This document shows positions 36,893-49,563 of a stretch of DNA of 64,000 bases, piece after piece; the first letter of the stretch is position 1; every line of letters starts with the position of its first letter. The position numbers and the translations under genes were made by a program. The DNA is from Jacaranda mimosifolia. Its lineage: Eukaryota > Streptophyta > Magnoliopsida > Lamiales > Bignoniaceae. The DNA is taken from contig CM032127.1 of NCBI GenBank assembly GCA_018894105.1, positions 3,195,001 through 3,259,000 of the forward strand, in the 5' to 3' direction. The notes below the pieces were generated by a model. That model was not told where the DNA came from. It did not search any database and saw only the letters and a program-made list of their open reading frames with translations.

Positions 36893-38504
36893 CAAAAGCG
36901 ATAAAGGTTTGTAAATATCTATATATTAACAAGAAAAAATATTATAAAAATTTCCAAGATTTTTACAAAAAATGATGTGTAAGGTAGAGAGACTAAAGGG
37001 GTTAAGGTACAAACCGTCTTTCATTGACACATGTTAACACAACAATAGGGAAAAACGTATGCATACTTTTCCCCCTGATTTTGTAGGCTGAGATTAACTA
37101 AAAGGTGAAAAGAGAAGAAGGGGTGGGGGGACCTGTAAAATGAGCCAAAAATGTCAGCTTCAATCTTCAATCTGACAAGTATACGTTTGAACAATGGAAG
37201 ATCTTTGTGGTAGATTCCCATATCGTTTACTCATTAATTTTAGCTACCTTGATATCCATAGTTTGACACACACTGATCTACCTAGCTTTACAAGCCAAGA
37301 TCATAAATGCTAATTATTATAATTAAATAAAATTAACAAACTTAGGTAGCAAAAATTAATTTATATGTTCCATCAAAACTTCAAGATTTTTGAGTATCAA
37401 TTCTTTTTTTTTTCTCTCCTCCTTTTGTGTGTGTTTTAATAGAATTGAGTGTTAGCAGTATTTCTCAAATCCACATCTTTTTGTTAAGGTCGGTTCCATT
37501 TGATCAGACCTAACCCATAATCCGACAGACAACATCTACTATGGATACCTGTAAAAACTCTATACCTTGATGCATTTATTTAGTTACGCAATCATAATCA
37601 TTTTTTTCAATTTTCTCTCAATATTTATATTTTATTTCTCTCAAATAAACAATTTGAACACTTGAGGTTTTATTATTATTATTTGCATGTGTGGTAATGT
37701 CTTTTATAAAATTGAGTATTTTAATAGTATTTATTAGACCCACATCTTTTGTATCAAGATCAGTTCGATTTGATTAGACTGACACACAACTCAATAGAGT
37801 GCATCCACTAAATTAATGACATTTGAAGGGTTAAAATTAGATCACGACAGCAAAGACCTACTATAGATACATGCAGAAATTCTGTACCTTGATGATATGT
37901 AAGTTGTTAGATTTATCCAAAAAAATGCTATGGTTCAAATTAAATCACGACAGCAAAGACATGCTATAAATACTTATAGAAATTCTACCTTAATATGTAC
38001 AGCAATGCAACCATAACTATTTTTTTCTAATTTTCTTTCAATATTTATATTTTATTTCTCTCAACTAACTAAGGTTTTTGTTGAACAAATCCAACAACTC
38101 TAACCTATATTTATCGTCAGGACTTATGGTCAAACTAATCCTACCGAAATTAATATTATTTTTTATAATAAAAATTTAGGAAGAATAATATTGGCCAAAA
38201 AGTGTATACCCATATATACTTTTTCGCAACTTTCAGAGTTTTCCTGGGAAATGGTTTTGGGATAGGAATCCTGGTGATGTAATCGTGCTGCAATCATTAA
38301 CTCAGAAAAAGCGATTTCCATAGATTCTCTTTTTTGCGTGTAAAAAACGTACGAGATAACTGAAATAACTAATATTGTGGTAAAAAGGATCCAAAAATTC
38401 CCCAAGTAGCCATCTCTGAAGTGTCTTCTTTGTTGAAAAGCTTTGCCTCACTTGGCAAAGGCCAATGATCGTAGCAATTCACAACTTGGATAAAAGTTTT
38501 CTAA
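36893..38504. other. Intergenic region
   Basis: No gene recognised. Position 37440-38110 holds partial direct repeats (GCAAAGACATGCTATA/GCAAAGACCTACTATA with TAGAAATTCT; ATATTTATATTTTATTTCTCTCAA at 37620 and 38040). The minus-strand ORF at 38163-38405 has a hydrophobic stretch (FWILFTTILVISVISYVFY) but no family I recognise and no supporting exons. Confidence 0.4.
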
Positions 38505-38889
38505 GAGGGTGTTTGGGTGAGCTTATAAGCTCTTTAAACAATCTTATAAGATGTTTAAGAGCTTATAAGTTGCTAAAAAATATTTGGTAATTTTTTTTAA
38601 AAAAGAGCTTATAAAATTATAAAATAAGATGTTATGGGTTTTAAACTCTTTTTAAAAAAATAAGGAGACCCTAACTTATTTTAAGATCTTAACAAACACT
38701 TTCATTTTTTAATCATTTTAATTATAAATTGTTATTATTAACATCTTATAAGCTCCAACATCTTATTTTATCCAAACACTTCAACAACTTATTTTAAAAA
38801 TAAGATATAACATCTTATAAGCTCTAAAAACATATTATAATATGTAGAAACTTATAAGATGCTTTAAATAAGTTCAGTCAAACAACCTC
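38505..38889. mobile_element. Harbinger-like MITE, 385 bp
   Basis: Starts GAGGGTGTTTGGGTGAGCTT and ends CAAACAACCTC, flanked by TAA (38502-38504 and 38890-38892). Clearly related to the element at 34350-34709, with the same internal CTTATAAG motifs. Confidence 0.88.
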
Positions 38890-38892
38890 TAA

Positions 38893-39745
38893 GTACACTC
38901 TCACGCTCATCAATTAGTCTTTGTGTGATCTCTACCTACCAACGATTTGAGCCAGTTCAAGAACTTTCCAAGTCGAATTTAAATTAATTTATATTTAATT
39001 TTTTTCTAATTCGATTTGATTTCACTTAATTGTATAATTGATCTTACCTCAGTTGTTACTCTTAATCTGAACATGACTTTCTATTTAATTATATATCTAG
39101 CTTGTTAGGATATGAGGTGCCAATTTGCGGGGTGCTTTCAAATGAAATTAATCATATAATAACTATCAAATGAAATTAATAATTGTCAAATTATATAATG
39201 ATATCCATATTTTATTTGTATTATTATATTATAAAATTTTGATTAACATTTTGTTTGAATAGTATAAGATTTTTTTGTTAAATATCAAATGCACCCCATA
39301 TATTTATGAATCTAATAAATATATATTTATTTATATTTGTCCTTTGTGGCGAACGATGTGCAAAGTTCTATCTTAACTCTATGAAGTTGACAATTCTTTT
39401 TGTCCTTGAGAATAGCAATAGTGTTTTATTATGCAAGTTTTTGGCCCCACCACACAAACTTGGTTGATTTTAACAAAATAATCTTTGTTGCGTGGAATTC
39501 AAAAGCTTAAAAAATAATCTTCAACGTGGCAACATAGTGAAAGATAATATATTTTAGACATTATATGATACATTACTAGAAAACATTACAACCTAACTAG
39601 GAAAAAAAATAAAAAAAAAGGACAACCAGACCCCATACAAAACTGATTGATTTACAACTGAAAACTAAAACTTAAAGATGGTTCTTCTGCCTGCTGCTGA
39701 AGCCTGAAAACATTCCCAAAATTTTCTCTTTTTTTATCCCCAGAA
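38893..39745. other. Region downstream of the YUCCA gene, including its likely 3'UTR
   Basis: AT-rich with no ORF of note. The part next to 39745 should hold the YUCCA 3'UTR on the minus strand. A poly(A) signal could not be assigned with confidence. Confidence 0.4.
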
Positions 39746-42121
39746 TTATTTCATCATCTTCCTTTCTTTTACTGGGTATCTCTTGTTGATCATCCTCCAT
39801 TGATCAGCAACGTCTCTGGCAATTTTAACGGCATCCGATGATGTCCCGAGGAGGCCTCGTCTCGTGAACCCGACTGAATACAATCCATTCTCCCCCCTCC
39901 AGCCATTAGGGAAAGGGGCCTTCGGCATTCCATCTTGTGTGAAGAAATCAGTACCCTGCTAATGGAATACGCAAGTTAGATCGGACGATCAGACTGAAAC
40001 ATATCGTACACAGACAATTTCATCTCACAATAATCGCACGGCTAATAATTCACATGCGCGAGTACATCCTACATTAAACGAGTAATCCTGAGACGGGACG
40101 TATTTCTCAAGTACTTCTGTCCGTTGAAGGCTACAATGTTTCATGAATAAATAAACTCATCTAACTTAATCATAATAAGCCTAAGGAAGACTGGAAAATC
40201 TTGTCCATAGGTCAAAAGTGATTGGTTATACCAACACATTTATGAACTATAAGATCGAAAAATACAGCCATTTACTGCTGGTTTTTATTGCTTCTCAGAC
40301 TACGTAGTCATAGCTACTGTAATAGCCATTTTTTCTAGGTAGTAAAAGAGAAGTAGTTGGACTTTTATTTCCAATTATTTTAGCTGGGATTTTGTGTTTT
40401 TTTTTTTTGTCCCTTCATATGATCAAGAATATTGAAGCAAATAATAAATATCTTCTCACCTAAAAGCTAATATTTAATTAAATCATCAATCTTGAGCAAA
40501 TAATAATAATAATAACAGTTCTACTAAATGACATTTTATTTCTGATTCTGGGCTCTAGAAAAACAGCAGAAACAACAGTTGATGGCAAAACGGCAGGCTT
40601 CCTACATAAAAACAGAATATTTTGTGATAGCAACACATCATAAAATCCAAGAAAGAAATATATTTTATATTTTTTAAAACACCAAGAGGGAATGATAGAA
40701 ACAAATCCCATCAGATTTTCTCCTTTCTGTAATAGTATAAGAAAACGTTTTGTAGCCCACTGCATGTGTAAGGAGGGAAAGCGATCTGTGACTGTGAATA
40801 AAGATAAAACTAAAAACTAAAACCCAAAAAAGGACAACAATAGGGAGGTTTTGTCACTGTTGAGAAGAAGAACTTGTATATTTTTCTATATACCTTGAGC
40901 CAACTGGGAACATTGCTTTTGTAACCCGTTGCTAGTATTATGGAGTCGAATTCTCTTTCTTGGCCGTCGATGAATTTGGCCCCACTTTTTGTTATCTCCT
41001 TCACTCCTTCCACCACCTGTGCCGCACGTCATTGATCAATATATATTATTTTTGTGTTCAGTATGTACTTTTGACCTGAACTCGTGCTATTGTTTGATCG
41101 CTCTTACCTTAATTTTTCCAGCTTTGATTTGTTGAAGGGCTCCAACGTCGAGCACCGGGCTCTTTCCGGTGGCGTTCTTGAGCTCGATCGGACCGGTTTT
41201 GGGCCGCCGGATGCCTAATCTGTCGGTGTTGCCTAAAGCGAATGTGGCCACCAAAAGGAGGAATTTGTCCACTAGTTTTAAAGGCAACCATTTGAGAAGT
41301 GTCATTGCCATGGAAAATGTGGACACCCCGAACATTTCCCTAGGTAGAATATGAACCTGAATCATAACAGCATTAATATTTATCAGATAGTTCAAACAAT
41401 CTAGTTTAATGCATGTAGAAGATTATAAGTTTTACACACAAAAAAGAAATTCCAAGATTTAAAGAGGAAAAGAAAGTGCACTTACAGAGTTTCTGACCAC
41501 CATGTGGGGACTGGCATTATGCCTACATAGGTCCAAACTAACTTCCATACCAGAATTCCCACACCCCACAACCAAAACCTTTTGCTTTTGAAACTCAGAC
41601 CCCGACTTATAAACACTGGTATGCAAAACGGGGCCTCGAAACCTCTCAATCCCTTGAATTTCAGGTATAACGGGCTCGGCATTTTCACCCGTGGCAACTA
41701 TTAGCCACCTCGATAAGTACTTAAAATCTTGAGTTTGGACCGTCCATAACCCGGTAACCATATCAAATTCAGTTCTTGAAACAGACTGCTTGAACTTGGG
41801 CTCGATGGAGAAGTGTTTGGCATAAGACTCCATATACGAAATGAACTGATGTTTGGTGGGATATTTGGGGAAGTACTCTGGGAAATTAAGTAAAGGGAGT
41901 TCGCAGAATTGTTTGGGGAGGTGGAGTTTGAGACGATCGTAGGTTCTTTGCTGCCACAAAGAAGCTATGCAATCGCTTCTCTCAAGAATCAGAGAAGAGA
42001 CGCCATTTTCTTGAAGGCATGCGGCGACAGCGAGGCCCGAGGGCCCTGCGCCTACGATAATAGGCCCGTGGACGAACAGGCAGTTTACTTGATTTCTATC
42101 TTCTTCTTTGCAAGAACCCAT
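39746..42121 (-). CDS. YUC4: YUCCA flavin-containing monooxygenase (YUC4-like), four exons
   Basis: Converts indole-3-pyruvate to indole-3-acetic acid using NADPH, FAD and O2, the final step of the main auxin-synthesis pathway. Exons on the minus strand: 42121-41486, 41356-41108, 41016-40894, 39955-39746; all introns are phase 0 and GT-AG. The 405-residue product fits the family length. Visible motifs: FAD-binding GAGPSG at 24-29, ATGENAEP from about 143, the FMO-identifying [11 protein letters not shown] at 161-171, NADPH-binding GCGNSG at 186-191, and the C-terminal [13 protein letters not shown] with ATG from about 324. The MGSCKEE start and overall sequence most resemble Arabidopsis YUC4; the exact paralogue number is inference. 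The start is the first ATG of the conserved frame, and a CT/GA-rich leader precedes it. Nothing suggests damage. Confidence 0.95.
39956..40893 (-). other. YUCCA intron 3, with an alternative hydrophobic reading frame if retained
   Basis: This 938-bp intron is the longest of the gene (the others are 129 and 91 bp). If retained, the frame runs on from SWLK for 27 codons, rich in Phe, Tyr and Cys ([20 protein letters not shown] and on to FLGFSF), to a stop at about 40810-40812. Arabidopsis YUC4 is known to have an alternatively spliced form with a membrane-associated C-terminus, so retention may matter here. The intron also holds a TAA microsatellite near 40500. Confidence 0.6.
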
Positions 42122-43067
42122 ATAGGAAAATGAGCCAAGAAAGAAGAGGAAAAAATAAAAAAGGAACTGAAAAGAAAGTTCAAGAAAAGAGAAAAAAAAG
42201 GAGCACTTGTTTTCAGGGCGTAGCTTCTTCTTTGTGTTTGCACTCTGAAAAACTCTGTTGTTTTACCTGCGAAAGCGTGGTGGTCTGCATTTAAACAAAG
42301 AGTGGAGAGGTGGGGAAAATGGAGAATCTAAGGTTGTCTTTTTAAAAAATAAAAATAAAAATTCAATGCAGTAATGTGGGTGGGGTGGAGCAGAAAGAAA
42401 CAGAGTGTATGTGTAAGAGTAATGGAGGCGTGAAGGTTAAGGAAAGGATTTGGTTTTCTGTTTCTCAAGGCTCTTTCTTCTCAGTCCCTCTGCAGAATTG
42501 AGGTGGTGTTAATTGGCAACGGGAGTAGAGCAAGACATAAAGACTACTTATGTGCCTCTTGCTTTGCTTTGCTTTGCTTTGCTTTTTCACAATGTATCTC
42601 CCAAGAATTTATATGCGCTTAAATAGTATTTTGAGGGAGAGAGTCACTTCATTTGAATAATTTCCCACTCCCACTCTCGCAGCATCCTTTTCTCGCAGCA
42701 TACTTTTCACTCGCATTGCTATTTGCTTGGTGGGATTATAAAAATTTAAGTTCATAAATATAATTATATATATATGATTAAAGAGATAGTTCAATGAAAA
42801 TGGGCATAAGTTAAATTTGTTTAGATGAGTACACTCTCTGCACATTAACGAAAAAGTATGATTTTGCCTGTCATTTTACTGTTTACACATGGTAATATTA
42901 TTACATACGTGGTACACATTTTTGAAAGTTCTAAAAATATGTCCGAATTTAGCAGCCGCATATGACTTTCAAGAGCTGAAATTGAAAATTTTCAAATTTA
43001 CTATTTGGGTGCATAATGTTAATTTTGGCTGAGATTAGCAATACTTTGTCTTTGCAGTACAGGAAAC
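42122..43067 (-). promoter_or_regulatory. YUCCA upstream region
   Basis: Likely contains the YUCCA promoter and leader on the minus strand. A purine/pyrimidine-rich leader extends to about 42220. Position 42551-42584 is a (TTTGC)n pentanucleotide repeat. No clear TATA box or auxin-response element pair was identified. The remainder is AT-rich without genes. Confidence 0.4.
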
Positions 43068-43904
43068 TAGGGGTGTCAATTTGTGTTGGTTGGACGGGTT
43101 CGAGTTTAATTGAGGTAGAGGTGTAATATAAAAATACTAAACTCAGACTCAACACAACCCGATGTTAAACCCAAAATGCTCAACTCTAACCTGACCCATA
43201 AAATTTCGTGTCGAGTTTGGGTTGACTTGATTTTTAGTTAGGTCACCCAACAACCTAATAAACCCAACCCAACTTGATCTATTTATTTTATTTTTCATAT
43301 TTATAAATTCCAACATCATAATTGAGTAGAAATTTGATCTACAATAAAATCTAAAATTTAGTACAATAATTAAGGTCTAAGAAACACAATAACTTGTCAT
43401 GTCCATGAGTACTCCAAATACAAAAAAAAAAATAACAAATCATTGTTCAATTAACAATTTTAATGACAACCATCAAATGATCAAAATGCATAATTAACTA
43501 CAAAATAGTGGAAATTAAAGTCGAACAAAAACATATCGAATTCAATCATCTTTGAATTGGAAGAGTGGAAGTGTTATTACTTATTTGTTAATAATGTTAT
43601 TGTAATTTGTAAATTGTAATTGAAATTTCAAAATTTAGATTTTTGGATATATATATGTGTGTGTGTGTGTTATTTCTATTTTATTTTAATTAGTTAAATT
43701 TTTCGGGTTGGGTCGGGTTTATTGGATCACCCACTTATTTTTTTCAGGTTACGTGGGTTGACCCGAAACAACCCAACCTTATTTTTTTTTTTCTCGAGTT
43801 ATATCCAATTTGATCCGAACCCGAAAACCCCAAACCCAAACCTAATTTTTTTTCAGGTGGGTCATTGTCGTGTCATTGGATTGAGTTTGATTTTGACATC
43901 CTTA
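43068..43904. mobile_element. hAT-like MITE, 837 bp
   Basis: Begins TAGGGGTGTCAA and ends TTGACATCCTTA, with a perfect 8-bp target duplication CAGGAAAC (43060-43067 and 43905-43912). Just inside both ends are GGGTTGGGTCGGGTTT/CAACCCAACC-type words. Non-coding; the ORF at 43722-43922 crosses its right end and is spurious. The TGTCAA termini resemble those of the element at 29668. Confidence 0.9.
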
Positions 43905-43912
43905 CAGGAAAC

Positions 43913-46791
43913 AACTTGTTAAGGATTTGTGAAATTTTTATCTTTTACCTGGTAGTTATGAGTTGTGTTAGCACACTTTGGATCCTTCATTTCAGTTCAT
44001 ATTTCATCTTTTATTCTAATTAGTTGTGTTTATACCAAATGTATTTGATTCCCAATCTATTATTTTTATAAGAAAATATATTTATTACACATATCATATC
44101 TTCATGAAATGGAATATGAAATGAAATAAGGAATGGAATAGAGGATTTAAACCAGTGTTAGCAAGTAAGTCTAATATAAATTAAGGCTTGGATCGAGGAT
44201 TGAGATAGACTTGGTTGAATCAGTTGTTGAAATTATTGATCAAGTAATAATTAGAATTGTTGAAATTGATTAACATGGAATTTTTTTTTGATACTTAAGT
44301 CAATGATATTAGATCAAGAAAGAGGAAGAAAGTTATGTTAAAAAATTTATGGCTCTTAATTGATGCATGATCATGAATGTTAAATAATGAATTATTCATA
44401 AGCGATGTGAAACTTAATGAGTAATGTATAGTTGAAATGGTACAATTTAGAACATCATGCTAACTAAAATTAAAAGTTAAAATTGAGTTTGAACTCTGAT
44501 CAAACCGACCTAAATAAAAACAAAAAATGAAGCCCAAAATGTCAAAAGGGATACTCGTTATTCTTTCATTATGTCCAAATCCATATAAGAGACACATGCT
44601 GGAATAAAAAGACTAGAATCCCCTTAAATTTATACGTAGTATAATCAAAAGGAGATACCATTTAAACACGCACAAAAAAAGAAAAAAAGAAATATTTTCA
44701 CTAGTCATAGAATGTTTCAAATAAAGCATGATTCACAAAAATACAAAAGCAAAGTTCCACGTAATTACTTTATAGAGCAAACATGAGTGCCCAAAATTTG
44801 GTGTAGGCTATTATTCAAATCACTAAGACAAAAAAGAGAACCGATTCCTATTACCAGTCCCACCAAATAGAAACAAAAGTTGCATATGTCTTGATTGTTG
44901 TCATAAGGGGACAAGAAGAGCATTTGTTAGAGCACATGAATTTAGTAGGTTAGAATGGGAACAGCCTAATCAAAACTATGTAAACACACATATTTATGAT
45001 GTAAGAAATATATATATATATATATATGTAAGAATACTGGGTTGACCTAATAAAGAGAATATATATATATATGCATGTATATATATAGGGAAATATCTAG
45101 AAAGTAGAGGCATATCTAAGATCTAATAATATTAGGAGCTTCTTAGAATATTTACATACTTAGTTGGCTCCCACTTAATTCTCACTACCGACTTGTTACG
45201 ATACCTACATCCATCATGTCATGATTAATTTCCCTTCTTTTTATGCCTCAACTTTGAAAGTTTCTTATGGCCAACTTATGTGATTTGGTTGGCTGGATTA
45301 TTTTCTGCGACTGGGGAACAGCAAAATTTAAGTGCCTGTCTGATTTTATTTTCAAAATTCATTTTCGCTTTGTTCTGAAAATGAAAACAGAAATTTATTA
45401 ATTTTTTTTTAAAATTTCTTAAGTATTTTTATTCTCAAAATATTTTTTCAATACACTATTACATTCTCTCTCTCTAGCGTGCGTGCTAGTTTTACACTTT
45501 ATTTTCTGCTACTTTCATTTGTATGACTTTTAATGCAAAAATACAATAATATCTAGATATAACTCATTTTTAACCTTACATAATCATTTTATTTTAAACA
45601 AAACATTCAAACAATATTTTACTTTCAAATTCATATTTATAACTAACTTTTCACTATTCCTTTTCACCAAAAAATGAAAATGCCTTCAGAAAATAAAATC
45701 AACGGTCTCTAAAACTTACATTAAATATCAAGGCTTGATTTTGGATATGTAACAATGATCTAATTTGTGTTTTTCTTTGTATATGTAAACTTCCAACAAC
45801 TTAAACAAAGGTTTTCTTGATTTAATTTTTCTCCAAAAAATACGATTTAGCCACTTAATACTAGTAATTTTTTTCTCAAAACAGCCTCGCATAATTCGCA
45901 TTTTGCCTTTATCCAGGGTACTACGTCAAATTTGGACACAATTTGAATATTATTTGTGTTATTGATACCAAATTTGATATCTTAAAACACGTTTCATAAT
46001 TGTGTCTAAATTAAGTAAATTGATATGAATATCTGCTTGTTGAAAAATAAAAATATCTCAACATTTCAAAACGTTATACATCCTAATATGACGATTTCTC
46101 AAAAGATCTGATTTCTATGTTTTAAGTCTTATGTATTTCTAAATTTTTGCTTTTTTGAGATTGAAAAAAGTTTAACAAAATTAGTTATATGGAACTATTG
46201 AGTAGAACAGGTATACAGATGAATATTTATTTAGTTTATAACTTCATATTTGTAAGAATGTATGTTTTTTGAAAAATACATGTATATATATTTAATACGA
46301 TAGTTTTGGAGCTATTTTAATGTTTTATTGTAAATTTATTATGAATTTGATGGATGTAATTATTAAAAACCGAAATGAAGAAAAATGACATTTTTAATGA
46401 AATAAACAAAATAAAGGTTTTCCCAAAATAAAAGGTATCTTATAGCCTGTGCTAATCATTGGTAACTTATTAATAATCATCCAAAATAATGATGTGGTAA
46501 CAATGGAAAGAAGTTAAAAAAAAAAAAAACAAAAAAACAGAAATAGCCAATTTCATTTTATTTATTTATTCATTTTATTTTGGTAAATTTTTTAACCAGA
46601 GTGTAAAAAGGGGAGAGTTGACAGAGACTGATATAATAGGGGCGATGGTACGGAGTGGCATAGCCTAGTAAGCGTCAGCTTTGGGCGCTGGCTCACACCA
46701 AGTTGTTAAGTTGGAATTTTAATTTTGATGTCACGTGACATCATACCTCCGTCACCCCTTTCCTCTTCGCCTGCTTGCCTGCCCCCTCACG
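43913..46791. other. Intergenic region
   Basis: No gene recognised. Position 45340-45710 resembles a diverged GTTTGGTTTCA-type MITE (TGATTTTATTTTCAAAATTC at the left, AGAAAATAAAATCAA at the right). TA-rich microsatellites lie at 45007-45030 and 45060-45090. Position 46610-46790 is GC-richer and includes a G-box palindrome (separate entry), so it may be a promoter, but no adjacent ORF was found. Confidence 0.45.
46726..46743. promoter_or_regulatory. 18-bp perfect palindrome with a G-box core
   Basis: TGATGTCACGTGACATCA is perfectly self-complementary and centred on CACGTG. Extended palindromic G-boxes are high-affinity bZIP sites, and CACGTG is also read by bHLH/PIF factors. It lies 49 bp left of a transposon; no gene is assigned to it. 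Confidence 0.6.
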
Positions 46792-47129
46792 TAGGGTGCA
46801 TTCGAGTCGAGTCGGGTTTAGATAAAATATTTAAGTTCGAGTTCGAGCTTGAAATACATATATTAGGTTCGAACTCTAACTCGATGAGCCTAAAATTTTA
46901 AGCGCGAGTTCGGCTCAATAAAGTTTGAATTGACAAATGAATTGTAAAAAACTGCAGGATCATGCTCGAACTCGAAATAAAAAAATAATAATATATATTT
47001 ATTAATAAAATAAAAAATAATATTTAATTATATACTGACTCGTGAGCCTTGAGCCTAGATACAGACATGTTTGAAAAAGACTCGAATTAGAGTTCGAGCT
47101 CGATTTAACTCGACTTGTTTGCGCTCCTA
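46792..47129. mobile_element. MITE with CTCGA-rich termini, about 338 bp
   Basis: Starts TAGGGTGCATTCGAGTCGAG and ends CTCGACTTGTTTGCGCTCCTA, imperfect inverted repeats. Its interior repeats GAGTTCGAGCTCGA words. The flanking 8-mers (CCCTCACG and GACTCGCG) match at only five positions, so the target duplication has decayed or the ends are slightly off. Confidence 0.65.
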
Positions 47130-47278
47130 GACTCGCGTGTCGTTGGCTCACCATTCTTTCCACCACTTGCCTATTTAAGGCTCTTTCCTTCTCTGACTCT
47201 TGCCTCGCACGGGGCCCCAACCTTACACTTCTATTATTCTTCTACGGCCAAACTGAATTTTGCTCCTTCAAATGACTG

Positions 47279-47654
47279 GGCCCCATTTGGTTTCATTTTC
47301 ATTTTTAATTTTAATTTTCATTATTTCTAAAATTTGAAAAATTAGTTAGTGGAAATAAATTGAAAATAAGTTTGCATTTGATGAATTGTTAGACAAGTAA
47401 TAATTATGTTGGTTTTAATATGTTGTAGGTGAAGAGAGATATAAATAATGGAATATAGAGAGAGAAGATATATATATATATATTATTGAGAGAAGATTTA
47501 TAGGTTATTGGAGAATGTATTTTGAAACTCAAAATAAAAATGATGTTGGGTGAAAATGTGTAAAAAATGATGTGTTTCATTTTTAAAGTAATAAAAAATA
47601 AAATAAAAATCGAAAATGCAAAAAGGAGTTATGAAAATGAAACCAAACGGGGCC
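47279..47654. mobile_element. MITE of the GTTTGGTTTCATTTTCA family, about 376 bp
   Basis: Left end GGCCCCATTTGGTTTCATTT and right end AAATGAAACCAAACGGGGCC are near-perfect inverted repeats. The interior (GGAGAATGTATTTTGA, TAGTGGAAATAAATTGAAAA) matches the MITE-like stretch at 1150-1435 in the duplication. The target duplication is not clear. Confidence 0.8.
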
Positions 47655-49563
47655 ACCCTTAAGTGAGGGTCTAATATATTTTTTTCCTTCTTTTTTTTTA
47701 TTTAAAAGAAGAAGAAGAAGAAGAAGAAACTTATGCAAGACTGCAACCAACCCAAACTATATTTATTTCTTGCAAGAAGTGAAACCAGTCTTGTTAATAG
47801 TTATTTACAAAATTTCATATAATGTGGGTAATTTCAAAGGTGATTAGATGAAATTGAGTATTTTAATAATATTTTTGGTTTATGTAATTTTTGTTCAGAT
47901 AAATCAACTCAATTGCTTCAAATGAGACTAAATCAGCTCAATAGCGTCCATTTACATTTTTATAGGGAACACTCAGACTATATCTAAAGAATCAAGATTA
48001 ACCAAATCAGTAAAAATTTAATGTCAACTATCTATAAATAATATCTCATGTTTTGACTTTTTCAATACAATAAAACCATAATTATTGTCTTAAATACTTT
48101 CAATCATTTATGTCTTAATTTAGTTGAAAACTAAGTAATCATATCAGAGTTTTCGTGACGTAAATATAAGGGCTTTAACCTTTTATAACTTAAAACTTTT
48201 TTAAATCCATATGTAGATGAAGAGTTCGTTAGTTCGAACTCTATCCAGTACGCTTCATGTGTAGATTAATAATATTGATAGAAAATGACCACTCAACTTC
48301 TGCAGCTTTAGGATTCAGGACAGCCAAGTAAACGTAGAGCTCTAAGAAAATATATTTCTATACTCGTATCCGTGCGAGGAATTGGGCATTTATCAGCCAT
48401 CCATTTCTTTCTTTTGGCCAAAAAGCAGGCAGTTTGGGTTAACTCCCAGTTAACAAAATTCAGCCGCAGAATTCAGTTCAACTTCAGACAGGGGTGAGAC
48501 TTTTGTTGATACCTGATCCCTGATTCCATGAACATAATGTGAAGGCAATTCATCAAACACTTACTACTCGCACAGTTAATCATAAGGACAGTTAATTAAT
48601 TTTGAAGTTTCTAGACATAAACCTCGAAACTCATCATTACAAATAAACAAAAGGAAAAACAAGCTAGAGATGTTGCAAGCTAGCTAGCTTGCATGCATGC
48701 ATGCCTGCATGCAATATTTTATACAGCCTAGTTTTCCGGCACCACCGCCACGACTGAGGTTTGTTTGTCTGATGGGGCGTAGAGTGCGATGGGCCGTGTC
48801 TTCGTCCTCTTGGCGAAACTTGCCGGCCGCTTTCAAGCATTCTGCCACGACGCTGCCTTTGCATCTCCACTTACACTGTTGCTGGCTGCCTTTACTTCTG
48901 GCAGCTGGCTATGCTTCTGTCCATGAACTTTCATTTGCATTTCATGTGCTTTCAGTTGTTTACTTCTAGAAATTTCTTGGATGGGCAATGCAAATTTGTA
49001 AGTATATAAGAAAAATTATGAAATAATGAAGTGAAAAATTAAATCTATTATTTATGGAATTAAGCAATTTGAGTGTTATTTACACAATATTTTTTATTTT
49101 TTATTTTCCCAATCCAATTATGCATGTTTCTCGAATTTTCAGTGTTGTTGTGATATATAATATGAAGGTCGGAATTATGCAATACCATGCATATAGTGCA
49201 ATAGTTCAACAACGAAAGTTAACTATTATGTTTACACAAGTGACGACAACCTTAAATTCAGTGAATTCTTATACAATGCAATTATTTATTTTGTCGCACC
49301 GATCAACAACCTTGTCGCGTAATTATTAAATAAAGCATTTCCAAAAGTTTGTGACATATATAAAGAAGTATATATTTAGAAACGTAAAGAAAATACAAAG
49401 CTTCACTATGAAACGGGAAAAGAAAATAATTTCTAGAACACTGAAGGGTTGTGAGGGAAAAAAAGTAATATAAAGCGAAGGGAGTTTCATGACAACATGA
49501 TAAATTGTTTTGACAAAGTTTAACCTTAATTTGAAAAAAAAAAAAAAGACTCTAATATCATAA
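47655..49563. other. Intergenic region
   Basis: No gene recognised. Position 47706-47729 is a GAA repeat. Position 48683-48714 has GCTAGCTAGC and CATGCATGCATG palindromic words. The ORF at 48697-48969 crosses a GC-richer patch but has no recognisable domain or splice context. Confidence 0.4.

Noticed and set aside
38163..38405. 80-codon minus-strand ORF with a hydrophobic segment
   Set aside because: I considered an organelle-derived or membrane-protein exon, but no known family matched, an upstream stop closes the frame and no neighbouring exon was found.
41169..42133. Plus-strand ORFs over the YUCCA gene
   Set aside because: Antisense shadows of conserved YUCCA exons 1 and 2.
48697..48969. 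90-codon plus-strand ORF
   Set aside because: Begins in a CATGCATG repeat; no motif, splice context or codon signal that I can support.
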